Shown here one piece after another: positions 1-8,545 of a DNA stretch of 64,000 nt; the first letter of the stretch is position 1; every line of letters begins with the position of its first letter. The DNA is taken from assembly GCA_034667225.1 (NCBI GenBank), contig JAXDKG010000036.1, forward strand, positions 62,001-126,000, written 5' to 3'. The DNA is from DATMER01 sp034667225 (GTDB lineage Bacteria > Acidobacteriota > Thermoanaerobaculia > Multivoradales > UBA5704). The position numbers were made by a program, and so were the translations under genes. The notes under the pieces are model-generated. The model had not been told where the DNA came from, did no database searches, and saw only the letters and a program-made list of their open reading frames with translations.

Positions 1-1
1 G

Positions 2-397
2 GAACGGATCGGGCGGGAGGGGATCGTGGGGATAGGCGGCCGGCGCTTCCCGGCCGAGCGCTTCGCGACCGCTCACGACTTCACGGGCGAGCACAACCCC
101 GTGGGGATCTTCCTGGCCGCGGGCAAGGCGATCCGCCACCGTCCCGGGAGGGCGCGGCTATCCGTCCTCGATATCGCGCCCCTGATGACCTACTTGGCCG
201 GCCAGCCCATCCCCGGCGATTTCGAGGGACGGCTTACCCGCGCGCTGCTCGACCCCGGGTACCTGGAGCGCCACCCGCCCCGCCACGTGAGCGCGGCCCA
301 GGCACCGCGATTGCCTGCAGAGCCGGGTATGCCCGGCATGCCGGGAGCGGCCGACTCGGAGACGGAAGAACGCCTGCGGGCCCTGGGTTACATCTAG
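2..397 (+). CDS. C-terminal part of an alkaline-phosphatase-superfamily phosphodiesterase (5' end outside window)
   Basis: The reading frame is open from the window edge to a TAG at 395-397, so only the last 131 or so residues are present. The segment reading VLDIAPLMTYLAGQPIPGDFEG matches the late part of type I phosphodiesterase/nucleotide pyrophosphatase proteins, where a 'the file closes in APT..YLLG.P.P.D..G' block precedes the tail. The protein ends in LRALGYI, a tail common to sulfatase and phosphodiesterase proteins of this kind of genome. No catalytic residues lie in the visible part, so substrate cannot be judged. Its stop overlaps the stop of the converging DinB gene by three bases. 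Confidence 0.6.
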   Translation, partial: ERIGREGIVGIGGRRFPAERFATAHDFTGEHNPVGIFLAAGKAIRHRPGRARLSVLDIAPLMTYLAGQPIPGDFEGRLTRALLDPGYLERHPPRHVSAAQAPRLPAEPGMPGMPGAADSETEERLRALGYI

Positions 398-852
398 GCC
401 TTCCTGAGCAGGGCGATCTGCCCGCCGTGGTAGGCCAGGTGCTGCACCACGCCATGGAGCAGCACGTAGTTGGGATAGGTCCGGCCCGGAGAGGTCTCCT
501 CGATCCGCGCCTCGTCGAGCCAGGCGAGCAGCTCCCGGAACTTCCCATAGGCCTGACGGAGACGGTCCAGCGCCTCTCTCCACTCGGCCTCTCCTGTCTC
601 CCGGACAGGGGGCCAGTCCTCTTCGGGCGCGGCCTCGATGGCCTGCCTCTCTTCGATGCGCCGGCGCGGGATTTCAAGCCAGGCGGTCAGGTGGACGACC
701 AGCTCCCAGATGGAGTGCGCATCCGGCAGGGGCCGGGCTGCCGCGGTCTCCGCGTCCACGCCGTCGAGCAGGGCGGACAAGGACGGCCCGTGCCATGGGT
801 CTCCCTCGTACATCCGGCGAAGCTGGTCATCGATCCTCTGCAACTCGCTCAT
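394..852 (-). CDS. DinB-family (DUF664-like) four-helix protein
   Basis: A 152-residue protein starting MSELQRIDDQLRRMYEGDPWHG. The start at 852 is chosen over an upstream in-frame ATG because an AGGAGG ribosome site lies 6-8 bases before it. The order of features fits DinB-like metal-binding helical bundle proteins: an early DAHSIWELVVHLTAWLEI block with a histidine on helix 2, and a late HGVVQHLAYHGGQIALLRK block with two further histidines. The three histidines are the usual metal ligands of the family. Family members include thiol-dependent transferases and stress proteins, but this one has no assigned reaction. It is transcribed divergently from the GH13 gene, only 41 bases away. Confidence 0.8.
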   Translation of the reverse strand: MSELQRIDDQLRRMYEGDPWHGPSLSALLDGVDAETAAARPLPDAHSIWELVVHLTAWLEIPRRRIEERQAIEAAPEEDWPPVRETGEAEWREALDRLRQAYGKFRELLAWLDEARIEETSPGRTYPNYVLLHGVVQHLAYHGGQIALLRKA

Positions 853-893
853 CTGTCCTCCTCCTGGCCCGCATCTTGCCACGACCCGAGGTC

Positions 894-2534
894 GTGATCG
901 ATCTCTGGTACAAGGACGCGGTCATCTACTCCCTGGACGTGGAGACGTTCCAGGATTCCAACGGCGACGGCATCGGTGACTTCCGGGGCCTGACCGAGCG
1001 CCTGGACTACCTCTCCAGCCTCGGCGTGACCTGCCTCTGGCTGCTGCCGATCCATCCCACCCCCAACCTCGACAACGGCTACGACGTCCAGGACTACTAC
1101 GCGGTCGATCCCCGCCTGGGCACCCTGGGGGACTTCGTCGAGTTCATGCACCAGGCGCGGCAGCGCGGTATCCGAGTGATGCTCGACCTCGTGGTCAACC
1201 ACACCTCCACGCAGCACCCCTGGTTCCAGGCCGCGCGCCGCGACAAGGGCTCCCTCTACCGGGACTTCTACGTCTGGTCCGATACCCTGCCGGCCAACGC
1301 CCGCGAGGGAATGGTCTTCCCCGGCTATCAGGACGCGGTCTGGACCTGGGACGACGAGGCGAAGGCGTACTACTTCCACCGCTTCTACGCCCACCAGCCC
1401 GATCTCAACATCTCGAACCCGGCCGTGCGCGAGGAGATCTGCCGCATCATGGGCTTCTGGCTGGAGCTGGGAGTCTCCGGGTTCCGTCTCGACGCGGCGC
1501 CCTTCCTGATCGAGATGAAGGGCGCAAATTCTGGGGGAGAGGACCAGTACGCCTACCTCCGCGAGTTCCGCGACTTCCTCTCCTGGCGGCGGGGCGACGC
1601 CATCCTCCTGGCCGAGGCCAATGTGGAACGGGGCAAGATGGACCAGTACTTCGGCGACGGCGTCCGCCTCCACATGCTCTTCAGCTTCCTGGTCAACCAG
1701 CACTACTTCCTGGCCCTGGCGCGGCAGCAGGCCGAGCCGCTGATCCGTGGCCTGAAGGAGCTGCCGCCGCTCCCCCCGACCGGCCAGTGGGCGAACTTCG
1801 TGCGCAACCACGACGAGCTCGACCTGGGCCGGCTCACCCCCGCGGAGCGGGAGGAGATCGCCGGCCAGTTCGCACCCGATCCCGGCATGTGGCTCTACGA
1901 GCGGGGCATCCGCCGCCGCCTGCCGCCCATGCTCGGCGGCGACCGTCGGCGGATCGAGCTCGCCTACAGCCTCATGTTCAGCCTGCCGGGGACCCCGGTG
2001 CTGCGCTACGGCGAGGAGATCGGCATGGGGGACGACCTCTCCCTGCCCGAGCGCGAGAGCGTGCGCACCCTGATGCAATGGTCGCGGGAGTCGAACGGCG
2101 GGTTCTCGACCTCGGACCAGCCGCTGCGGGCCGACATTGCGGACGGGCCGTTCGGATATCTATCGGGAGTCAACGTCGAGGACGAGCACCGGGACCCCGG
2201 GTCGCTGCTCCACTGGATGGGACGCCTGATCACCACCCGCAAGCAGTGCCCGGAGCTCGGCTGGGGGAGCTGCGAGGTCCTGGAGAGCGGCGACCCGGCG
2301 GTCTTCGTCCATCGCTGCGACTGGAGCGGCGGGACGGTGCTGACCGTGCACAACCTGGCCGACCGTCCCGCCCGGGTCCGGCTTCCCTGGAGGAAAGAGG
2401 ATGAGCGCCAGCCGATGGTCGAGCTTCTGGGGGATCGCCAGAACCAGACGGTGGAGCCGGACCGGGCGATCGAGCTGCAGCCTTACGGCTACCGCTGGTT
2501 CCGCATCGGCGGCGCCCGTCGCTTCCTCTTTTAG
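894..2534 (+). CDS. GH13 alpha-amylase-family enzyme, trehalose-synthase-like
   Basis: A 546-residue protein. The GTG at 894 is chosen because it directly precedes IDLWYKDAVIYSLDVETFQDSNGDG, the conserved opening of trehalose synthase and maltogenic GH13 proteins; upstream codons look non-coding. Region I is DLVVNHTS (98-105). The nucleophile is D200 in GFRLDAAPF, the acid/base is E241 in LLAEANV, and the third acid is D307 in FVRNHDEL. A small C-terminal beta domain ends the protein. The likely role is interconversion or hydrolysis of alpha-glucosides such as maltose or trehalose in the cytoplasm, as no signal peptide is seen. Trehalose synthase and general alpha-glucosidase cannot be separated by reading alone. 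The stop overlaps the end of the converging membrane protein gene by four bases. Confidence 0.85.
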   Translation: MIDLWYKDAVIYSLDVETFQDSNGDGIGDFRGLTERLDYLSSLGVTCLWLLPIHPTPNLDNGYDVQDYYAVDPRLGTLGDFVEFMHQARQRGIRVMLDLVVNHTSTQHPWFQAARRDKGSLYRDFYVWSDTLPANAREGMVFPGYQDAVWTWDDEAKAYYFHRFYAHQPDLNISNPAVREEICRIMGFWLELGVSGFRLDAAPFLIEMKGANSGGEDQYAYLREFRDFLSWRRGDAILLAEANVERGKMDQYFGDGVRLHMLFSFLVNQHYFLALARQQAEPLIRGLKELPPLPPTGQWANFVRNHDELDLGRLTPAEREEIAGQFAPDPGMWLYERGIRRRLPPMLGGDRRRIELAYSLMFSLPGTPVLRYGEEIGMGDDLSLPERESVRTLMQWSRESNGGFSTSDQPLRADIADGPFGYLSGVNVEDEHRDPGSLLHWMGRLITTRKQCPELGWGSCEVLESGDPAVFVHRCDWSGGTVLTVHNLADRPARVRLPWRKEDERQPMVELLGDRQNQTVEPDRAIELQPYGYRWFRIGGARRFLF

Positions 2535-2812
2535 ACGACTGCGGCGACCGCCCAGGTAAGCCCGCCGAGGATCAGCATCGGCACCAGGAAGACTGCCGCG
2601 ATCACCAGCAGGATCGGCCCGATCACCACCGCCAGAACGGTCCCTACGACGGCCAGGATCGACACGACCACGAACTTCACCAGCACGCCGATCAGGGCGA
2701 AGGGCAGGACCAGGAGCTTGAACAGGCCGCCGATCAGGGCCGAAGCCAGGACGATCACCCCGACCGCTACGAGGATCACGAACAGCGCCGCCATGAGCTC
2801 GAACATTTTCAT
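2531..2812 (-). CDS. Small hydrophobic membrane protein
   Basis: A 93-residue protein that is almost entirely hydrophobic, with two or three likely membrane spans (about residues 5-30, 32-55 and 57-90). A GGAGGTGA ribosome site lies just before ATG 2812; the second ATG at 2806 has better spacing and may be the real start. No charged loop of note or known motif is visible. It lies head-to-head with no obvious partner and ends inside the last codons of the GH13 gene. I do not recognise the family. Confidence 0.6.
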   Translation of the reverse strand: MKMFELMAALFVILVAVGVIVLASALIGGLFKLLVLPFALIGVLVKFVVVSILAVVGTVLAVVIGPILLVIAAVFLVPMLILGGLTWAVAAVV

Positions 2813-2854
2813 TCACCTCCCGCAGATTCCTACGGAACGGGAATGCAGCGGGTT

Positions 2855-5335
2855 TCAGGTCGAGAAGGCTAGCGTCAGCAGCGTCTGCTGCTCTACCGCG
2901 TGGGCCTTGGCCGAGCCGGTCGCGGGGCTGCCGCTGGCCGAGCGCCTGACCGACCGGATCGACCTGCCCGCCAAGCGCTCGATGCGCGGCTGGACGAAGA
3001 AGAGAGCACCCATGTTCGCCGGCTCCTCCTGCACCCAGAGGATGTCGCGCAGGTTGGGATACCCCTCCAGCATCGCGCCCAGCTCCGCCTCGGGGAACGG
3101 GTAGAGCTGGTCAAGGAAGACCACGGCCGTGCCCGTGTCCTTCCTCTTGTCGCGCTCGCGCCGGAGCTCGTGCCCGATCTTCCCCGTGCACAGGATCAAC
3201 CGCTGGGCGTCCTGCACCTGCGCGTCGGGCACCACGTTCAGGAAGCGGTCGCGGGCGAGGTCGGCCACGGGCGAAGCCGAGTCCTTGTGGCGCAGCATGC
3301 TCTTGGGCGTCATCACGACCAGGGGCTTGCGCCAGCTCCGCATCGCCTGCCGCCGTAGCAGGTGGAAGTACTGGGCCGCGTTGGACGGCTGGCAGACCTG
3401 GATGTTGTCCTCGCCGCAGAGCTGCAGGTAGCGCTCCATGCGGGCGCTCGAATGCTCCGGCCCCTGCCCTTCATAGCCGTGGGGGAGGAGCATGACCACG
3501 CCCGAGAGCAGGCCCCACTTGTCCTCGCCCGCGGTGACGAACTGGTCGATGATGATCTGCGCGCCGTTGGCGAAGTCGCCGAACTGCGCCTCCCAGAGCA
3601 CCAGCGCCTCCGGATAATCGCGGCTGAACCCGTACTCGAAGCCCAGCACCGCGGCCTCCGAGAGGAAGGAGTCGTAGATGTCGATCCAGGTCTTCTCCGG
3701 AGCCACGTGCGCGAGAGGCACGTGCTCCTGGTTGTTCTCCACGTCGATCAGCACCGCGTGGCGCTGGTTGAATGTGCCGCGGCGGCTGTCCTGCCCGGTC
3801 AGCCGGACCGGGATGCCCTGCTTCACCAGCGAGGCGAAGGCGAGGGCCTCGGCCATGCCGTAGTCGATGGGCCGCTTGCCCTGGCCCATCTCCGCCCGCT
3901 GCTCCAGGAGCTTCCTGATCTTCTCGTGGACGTGGAAGCCCTCGGGCCAGGAGGTGAGCGGCCGGGTCAGCTCGGCAATTTCCTCTACTGGCACTCCGGT
4001 GCTCACCTCGTACTCGGCCTTGTACCGGCCGCCCGGATAGGGGGCCCAGTAGGGGGGGAGGGTGCGCAGCGTCGGCTTCTTCTCGATCCGCGACGCCTCC
4101 TGGTGGGCCTCCTCCAGCTCCTGGCGGACGGCGGCCACCCGGCGCCCGCCTTCCTCGTCGGAGACGCCGATGGCCTTGGCGTAGATCTTCCAGATCGGCG
4201 GATGGGCCGCGATCTTCTTGTAGAGGAGCGGCTGGGTGATGGTCGGGTCGTCCACCTCGCTGTGGCCGTGTCGGCGGTAGCCGATCAGGTCGACGATCAC
4301 GTCGGTCTGGAAGGTGTAGCGGAACTCGACGGCCAGCCGGGCGACCCGGGCCACCGCGTCCGGCTCCTCGCCGTTGACGTGGAAGATGGGGACGGGCAGC
4401 CGGCGCGCGACCGCGGTGGCGAAGCGCGACGAGTGCAGGCTCTTTGGCTCGGTGGTGAAGCCGATTAGGTTGTTCACCACGACGTGGATGGTGCCCCCGA
4501 CGTCGTAGCCCGGCAGGCCCGCGAAGTTCAGGGTCTCGGCGAGGACGCCCTGGCCGGCAAAGGCGGCGTCGCCATGGAGGATGATCGGGAAGACCCGCTC
4601 ACGATGTTTGTCGTCCAACCGGGTCTGCTTGGCCCGGACCCGTCCGACCGCCACGGGATCGACTGCCTCCAGGTGGCTCGGGTTCGACACCAGGTGGACG
4701 TCGACCGTGTGGCCGCAGCGCCCGGAAAAATCGCCGGTCGCGCCCATGTGGTACTTGACGTCGCCGCCCCCCAGGATGCTCCGCGGGTCGACATCCTCGA
4801 AGCCGGCGAAGATATCGGCGGTCTTCACACCCACGGTGTGGACCATGACGTTCAACCGGCCGCGGTGGCTCATGGCGAGCACGACCTGCCGCGCCTGGCG
4901 CTCGCACGCGGACTCCAGCATCTCGTCCAGAAGGGGAAGTAGGCTCTCGACCCCCTCGATCGAGAAACGCTTCGTGCCCAGGTAGCGGGCCTGAATCATC
5001 TGCTCGAACGTATCCGCCCGGATGAGCAGGTCGAGGATGTGCGAGCGGTCGAACCGCGGCGCCTCCGCCGGTTCTCCCTCCATCATTTCCATCCGCTCCT
5101 GCACCCAGCGCTGGCGCTCGGGATCCTCGATGTGCATGTACTCCACGCCGATCGGGCCGCAGTACCAGCGGCGGGCCTGCTCGGCAATCGCCGGGTTGGC
5201 CGGGTCGGACTCTCCGAGCAGCGCCTCCGGCTCCGGCGTCAGCCGGTTGAGCGGATCGAGGTCGGCATAGAGGTAGCCGAGGCGGCGGAAGGCGTCCAGG
5301 GTAGAGCTGGCGAGGGGGGGCGCGGCGGTAGCCAT
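2855..5335 (-). CDS. sucA: 2-oxoglutarate dehydrogenase E1 component, short N-terminal form
   Basis: An 826-residue thiamine-diphosphate enzyme of the TCA cycle that decarboxylates 2-oxoglutarate and passes the succinyl group to lipoyl E2. It has SHRGRLN (156-162), SNPSHLEAVDPVAVG (217-231), and the TPP/metal motif GDAAFAGQG...NN starting at 255. The transketolase-like C-terminal half contains LTGQDSRRGTFNQRHAV and the PHGYEGQGPEHSSARMERYLQL block. The start ATG 5335 opens MATAAPPLASSTLDAFRRLGYLYADLDPL. The usual 70-100-residue N-terminal segment of the approximately 930-residue enterobacterial enzyme, which contacts E2, is mostly absent. The gene sits alone; sucB and lpd are not in the window. 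No strong ribosome site is visible. Confidence 0.95.
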   Translation of the reverse strand: MATAAPPLASSTLDAFRRLGYLYADLDPLNRLTPEPEALLGESDPANPAIAEQARRWYCGPIGVEYMHIEDPERQRWVQERMEMMEGEPAEAPRFDRSHILDLLIRADTFEQMIQARYLGTKRFSIEGVESLLPLLDEMLESACERQARQVVLAMSHRGRLNVMVHTVGVKTADIFAGFEDVDPRSILGGGDVKYHMGATGDFSGRCGHTVDVHLVSNPSHLEAVDPVAVGRVRAKQTRLDDKHRERVFPIILHGDAAFAGQGVLAETLNFAGLPGYDVGGTIHVVVNNLIGFTTEPKSLHSSRFATAVARRLPVPIFHVNGEEPDAVARVARLAVEFRYTFQTDVIVDLIGYRRHGHSEVDDPTITQPLLYKKIAAHPPIWKIYAKAIGVSDEEGGRRVAAVRQELEEAHQEASRIEKKPTLRTLPPYWAPYPGGRYKAEYEVSTGVPVEEIAELTRPLTSWPEGFHVHEKIRKLLEQRAEMGQGKRPIDYGMAEALAFASLVKQGIPVRLTGQDSRRGTFNQRHAVLIDVENNQEHVPLAHVAPEKTWIDIYDSFLSEAAVLGFEYGFSRDYPEALVLWEAQFGDFANGAQIIIDQFVTAGEDKWGLLSGVVMLLPHGYEGQGPEHSSARMERYLQLCGEDNIQVCQPSNAAQYFHLLRRQAMRSWRKPLVVMTPKSMLRHKDSASPVADLARDRFLNVVPDAQVQDAQRLILCTGKIGHELRRERDKRKDTGTAVVFLDQLYPFPEAELGAMLEGYPNLRDILWVQEEPANMGALFFVQPRIERLAGRSIRSVRRSASGSPATGSAKAHAVEQQTLLTLAFST

Positions 5336-5379
5336 GACCGCCCGAGAATATCGCAGAAAGCGCCCCTCCCCCCTGTCTA

Positions 5380-6867
5380 CTACGGGCAGGTCGCGAACGC
5401 GCTGGTGTCGAGCACCGGCACGAACGTCTTGTTGATCGGACTGTTGTAGGTCTTTACCGTGCCGTTTTTGGTATCGGTGACGGTCACCTTGACCCCGACG
5501 TTGGTCAGGCCGCTGATGAAGACCCAGTAGTGGCCGCCGAGGTTGCAGCCGTTCAGGAGCTTGACGGTCAGCTCGACGTTGGACGGGTCGAAGAAGGTGA
5601 AGAAGCCGCTCTCGTCCGTGAGCTGGATCGCCTGGCCGGCGCCGTTGCCGGTCGCCGTCGTCCAGATCACCTGGACCTGGAAGCGGCTCTTGTTCAGGCA
5701 GAGCGCCGGGCCGCCGCTGGTGCACTGGCCGGTGACCTCCACGGAGCCGATCTCGCAGGCGGTTTCCGAGCGCTCGGCGCCCCGCTGATCGACCGGCTCG
5801 CAGTCCGCGCCATGGTCGATGGCCGGGCTGCCCGCCGCGGGCCGGAGGACCGGCGTGGGGCTGCCGGTCTCGGCGAAGGCGAGCAGCTTCGGGTCGAGAG
5901 GCGCAGCTATGGTGCCTTCCAGGTCGCCGGGGTGGAGGCCGAAGTCCAGGCAGCCGCTGCCTTCGCCAAGCAGGTTGTGGCCGGCCGAGAGGGCCACGCC
6001 GTAGCAATCCCTGTTGGCCGTCGCGGGGTTGGAGCTGCTGCCGGCGATGATCGAGTTCTCGAAGGTGAGATAGTCGACGGCGATGAACGGCTGATCCACG
6101 ACGTAGACGCCGCCGCCCGAGCCCGCCACGACGCTGTTCTGATAAAGGGTGGAGTTGGAGACGGTCCCGATGGCATTCTCGGCGGCGTAGATGCCGCCGC
6201 CGCCGAGCTGCTCCGCGACGTTGCCCCACACGGTCGAGTTGACCATGTGGATCTCGCCCTCGAGGTAGATGCCGCCACCCTGGTTGGTGGAGCGGTTCTG
6301 CAGGATGGAGCTCTGGTCGACGTCCAGCACGGAATGGATCTGGGCGGAGATGCCGCCTCCTTTGCCGTTCTCGGCCCGGTTCAGGCTCACCACGACCCTT
6401 TTCAGGTCGAGCTCGCCCAGAAGACGGATACCGCCGCCATTCGCGCCGGAGACGGAGCCGTCCGTCACGGTCAGGCTCGCCAGCTCGAGCTTGACGCCGG
6501 CCGGGACGTCGAACACGCGGTCGATCTTGTTGGCGTCGATCACGGTGCCTGCCGCGTCCCGGCCTACGATCGCCAGGTTTTCAAGGATGTCGAGGTCGCC
6601 GGTGGCGCCGAGGTCCTCGCCGGCGCCGGTCAGGCTCAGGGAGTAGATGCCGGCGCCGAGGACGATGAAGTCCGGCCCGTCCGCCGTGTCCGCAGCATTG
6701 GCGGCGAGGACGGCCTCGCGCAGCGAGCAATCGCTGTCGCAGGCCCCGTCCGCGCTGTCGGTAAGCTTGGTGGGGATGAACACCGCGGCTCGCGCGGGGA
6801 TGGCGGTCGTCAATATCGCCGGTATCAGCAGCACGGCCGCAAGGAAGAGAATCCGGTACGACTTCAT
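5380..6867 (-). CDS. Secreted CSLREA-domain right-handed beta-helix protein
   Basis: A 495-residue protein with a clear signal peptide (MKSYRILFLAAVLLIPAILT..., cleavage near ARA). The CSLREA motif follows at about residues 47-52, in the context DSDCSLREAVLAANA. Next come repeated strands with GGGI/GGGIY turns and 'NST.. N.S' elements, typical of parallel beta-helix polymorphic repeats, and then a C-terminal module with FFTFFDPSNVELTVKLLNGC and YWVFISGLTNVGVKVTVTDT. The N-terminal CSLREA segment marks exported, often cell-surface, proteins. The ligand is unknown. A related but broken copy lies just upstream on the same strand, so the pair probably arose by duplication. Confidence 0.85.
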   Translation of the reverse strand: MKSYRILFLAAVLLIPAILTTAIPARAAVFIPTKLTDSADGACDSDCSLREAVLAANAADTADGPDFIVLGAGIYSLSLTGAGEDLGATGDLDILENLAIVGRDAAGTVIDANKIDRVFDVPAGVKLELASLTVTDGSVSGANGGGIRLLGELDLKRVVVSLNRAENGKGGGISAQIHSVLDVDQSSILQNRSTNQGGGIYLEGEIHMVNSTVWGNVAEQLGGGGIYAAENAIGTVSNSTLYQNSVVAGSGGGVYVVDQPFIAVDYLTFENSIIAGSSSNPATANRDCYGVALSAGHNLLGEGSGCLDFGLHPGDLEGTIAAPLDPKLLAFAETGSPTPVLRPAAGSPAIDHGADCEPVDQRGAERSETACEIGSVEVTGQCTSGGPALCLNKSRFQVQVIWTTATGNGAGQAIQLTDESGFFTFFDPSNVELTVKLLNGCNLGGHYWVFISGLTNVGVKVTVTDTKNGTVKTYNSPINKTFVPVLDTSAFATCP

Positions 6868-6913
6868 GACTTTGCTTCTCCTTTTGTAACGACCGCTGCA
6901 GCGCTCGGTTCTG

Positions 6914-8369
6914 TCAGAGTTGTACGCAGTTCAATGCATCCGTGTCCAACCGGGGCTGAAGCGGCGTTCCCGCCGCGTGGCTGTGAGTCCAGATGTTGCC
7001 GGTGGCGGTATCCTCCACCGTGACCTCGACTCCGACATCGGTCAGGCCGCTCAGGAAGACCCAGAACCGCTGGTTGACCGAGCAGCCGTCCAGCACCTTC
7101 ACGTTCATCTCCAGGTTGGCCGGGTCGAAGAACCAGAAGGCGCCCGAATCCAGGGCGAGGGGCACGGGCTTGCCGGTGCCGGCCGTGCCCTGGGCCGTCC
7201 ATTGGGCGGTGACCCGGAAGCGGTCGCCCGCGCCCAGGCAGAGGGTGTTCTCGTCCGGCTGGCAGGCGGGCAGGCGCTCGACCGACCCGGCATCGCAGAG
7301 GGCCGCGCCGTCTCCGTTGCCATCCGCGGGCCGCTGCCGTCCGCGCTGGTCGGTGGCCGGGCAAGTCGGCCGGGACGAGATCGATCGCCGGGCTGTCCGG
7401 CAGCAGGGCGTGGGTCGGCGTGGGGCCGCCACCCCCGCCACCCCCGCCAATACCGCTGAGCGGGGTGAGCCGCGGGTCGAGCGGATTGGCGAGCGTGCCC
7501 GCCCGGTCGTCGAGCCCGGGAGCGCACCCCTCGCCGACTCCGAAGAGATTGAAGGCGCCGGCGTGCGCCGGCAGGTCCCAGCAGTCCGGGCGGGTGTGGC
7601 CCGAGTTGCCGGCGATCAGGGTCCGCTGGAGCTCGAGGTAGCCGCTGCAGGGACCGCCCGCGCAGTCTTGCAGGAACAGGGAGAGGCCCCCTCCGATGGA
7701 GGCGGAGTTGCCGGTGATGGTCGCGTTGCGCAGCACCGCGCTATTGAAGTAGAGCAGGACCCCGCCCGCCCTGTCCCCGGCCTGGTTGCCGGAGACCGTC
7801 ACGTTCTCCATCTCCACGAGCTCGGCGGCGAGGCCGCCGCCCGAGTGGTTCGCGATGTTGCCGGAGAACGTGCTGCCGCGGGCCGCGAGCTCCAGGGCGA
7901 GGACGCCGCCGGCGTCATGGTCCGAGCGGTTGGCCGTGACCTGGGCGCGGACCAGCGTCAGGGGGCCGGAGCTCCGGATGCCGCCGCCGTCGCCGAACTC
8001 GATGGCGGTGAGTCGGGCCCGGCCATTGCGCACGGTGGCGTCGTACAGCTCCAGGCTGCCGGTGGAACGCACGTCCAGCACCCGGTCGATCCCGTTGCCG
8101 TCGAGGACCGTCCTGTCCGCTCCGTCGCCCAGAATCACCAGGTCTCCGGTCACGTCGAGGTCGCCCGTCTGCGCCATGTCCTCCCCGGCTCCGGGGAGCG
8201 TAAGGGTATGGACGCCCGGGCCGATCACGATCACGCCCGACTTCGCCAGGTTGGCCGCGGTCACGGCCTCGCGCAGGGAGCAGTCGTGGCCGCAAACCCC
8301 GTCGTCGGTGTCCGCGGTCTTGGTGACCAGGAACACCTTGAAGAAAGACGGGCTGGGCGGGGGCGGCAC
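6914..8369 (-). pseudogene. Frameshifted CSLREA/beta-helix paralogue
   Basis: This is a second copy of the neighbouring CSLREA protein. The 5' part reads from GTG 8369 through CGHDCSLREAVTAANLAKSG and GGG-rich beta-helix repeats. The frame then breaks at about 7363, where one extra A in 'gcaagtc' moves the conserved CPATDQRGRQRP block into another frame. That frame runs on to the TGA at 6914, encoding ALDSGAFWFFDPANLEMNVKVLDGC and FWVFLSGLTDVGVEVTVEDT, the same C-terminal module as the paralogue. Removing one base restores one continuous protein. The GTG start gives no signal peptide, so the 5' end also looks damaged. A sequencing or assembly error at the double A cannot be excluded for the frameshift. 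Confidence 0.8.
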
Positions 8370-8460
8370 GCGTGTTCTGCGCGACGATCGAGCCGTAGAG
8401 CTCGGGAGGAAAAGACCCCGGGATGAGCGGGAACTGCCCCAGGCGCTGGCGCCGTCCTCC

Positions 8461-8483
8461 GCCTGGGGTTTGAAACCCCAGGC
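8461..8483. repeat. Near-perfect palindrome, possible dispersed element
   Basis: Two 11-base arms (GCCTGGGGTTT and its complement) are separated by a single base. The element lies between the broken CSLREA gene and the PIG-L gene. There is no T-run on either side, so it does not look like an intrinsic terminator. Its form resembles short dispersed palindromes found between genes in GC-rich genomes. No second copy was noticed in this window. Confidence 0.45.
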
Positions 8484-8545
8484 TAGACGGGTGTCGCTCC
8501 TCCAGAGCGGGGGAAAGGGCTCAAGTGCTAGACTCCCCCGCCGTC

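Noticed and set aside
849..2078. Long minus-strand frame opposite the GH13 gene
   Set aside because: Shadow frame of a clearly coding gene, with His/Glu/Ala-rich composition typical of such shadows.
3362..4468. Long plus-strand frame inside sucA
   Set aside because: Opposite a well-conserved gene; no start signal or family resemblance.
7420..8426. Plus-strand frames opposite the broken CSLREA gene
   Set aside because: Composition is that of shadow frames; the minus strand has the recognisable motifs.
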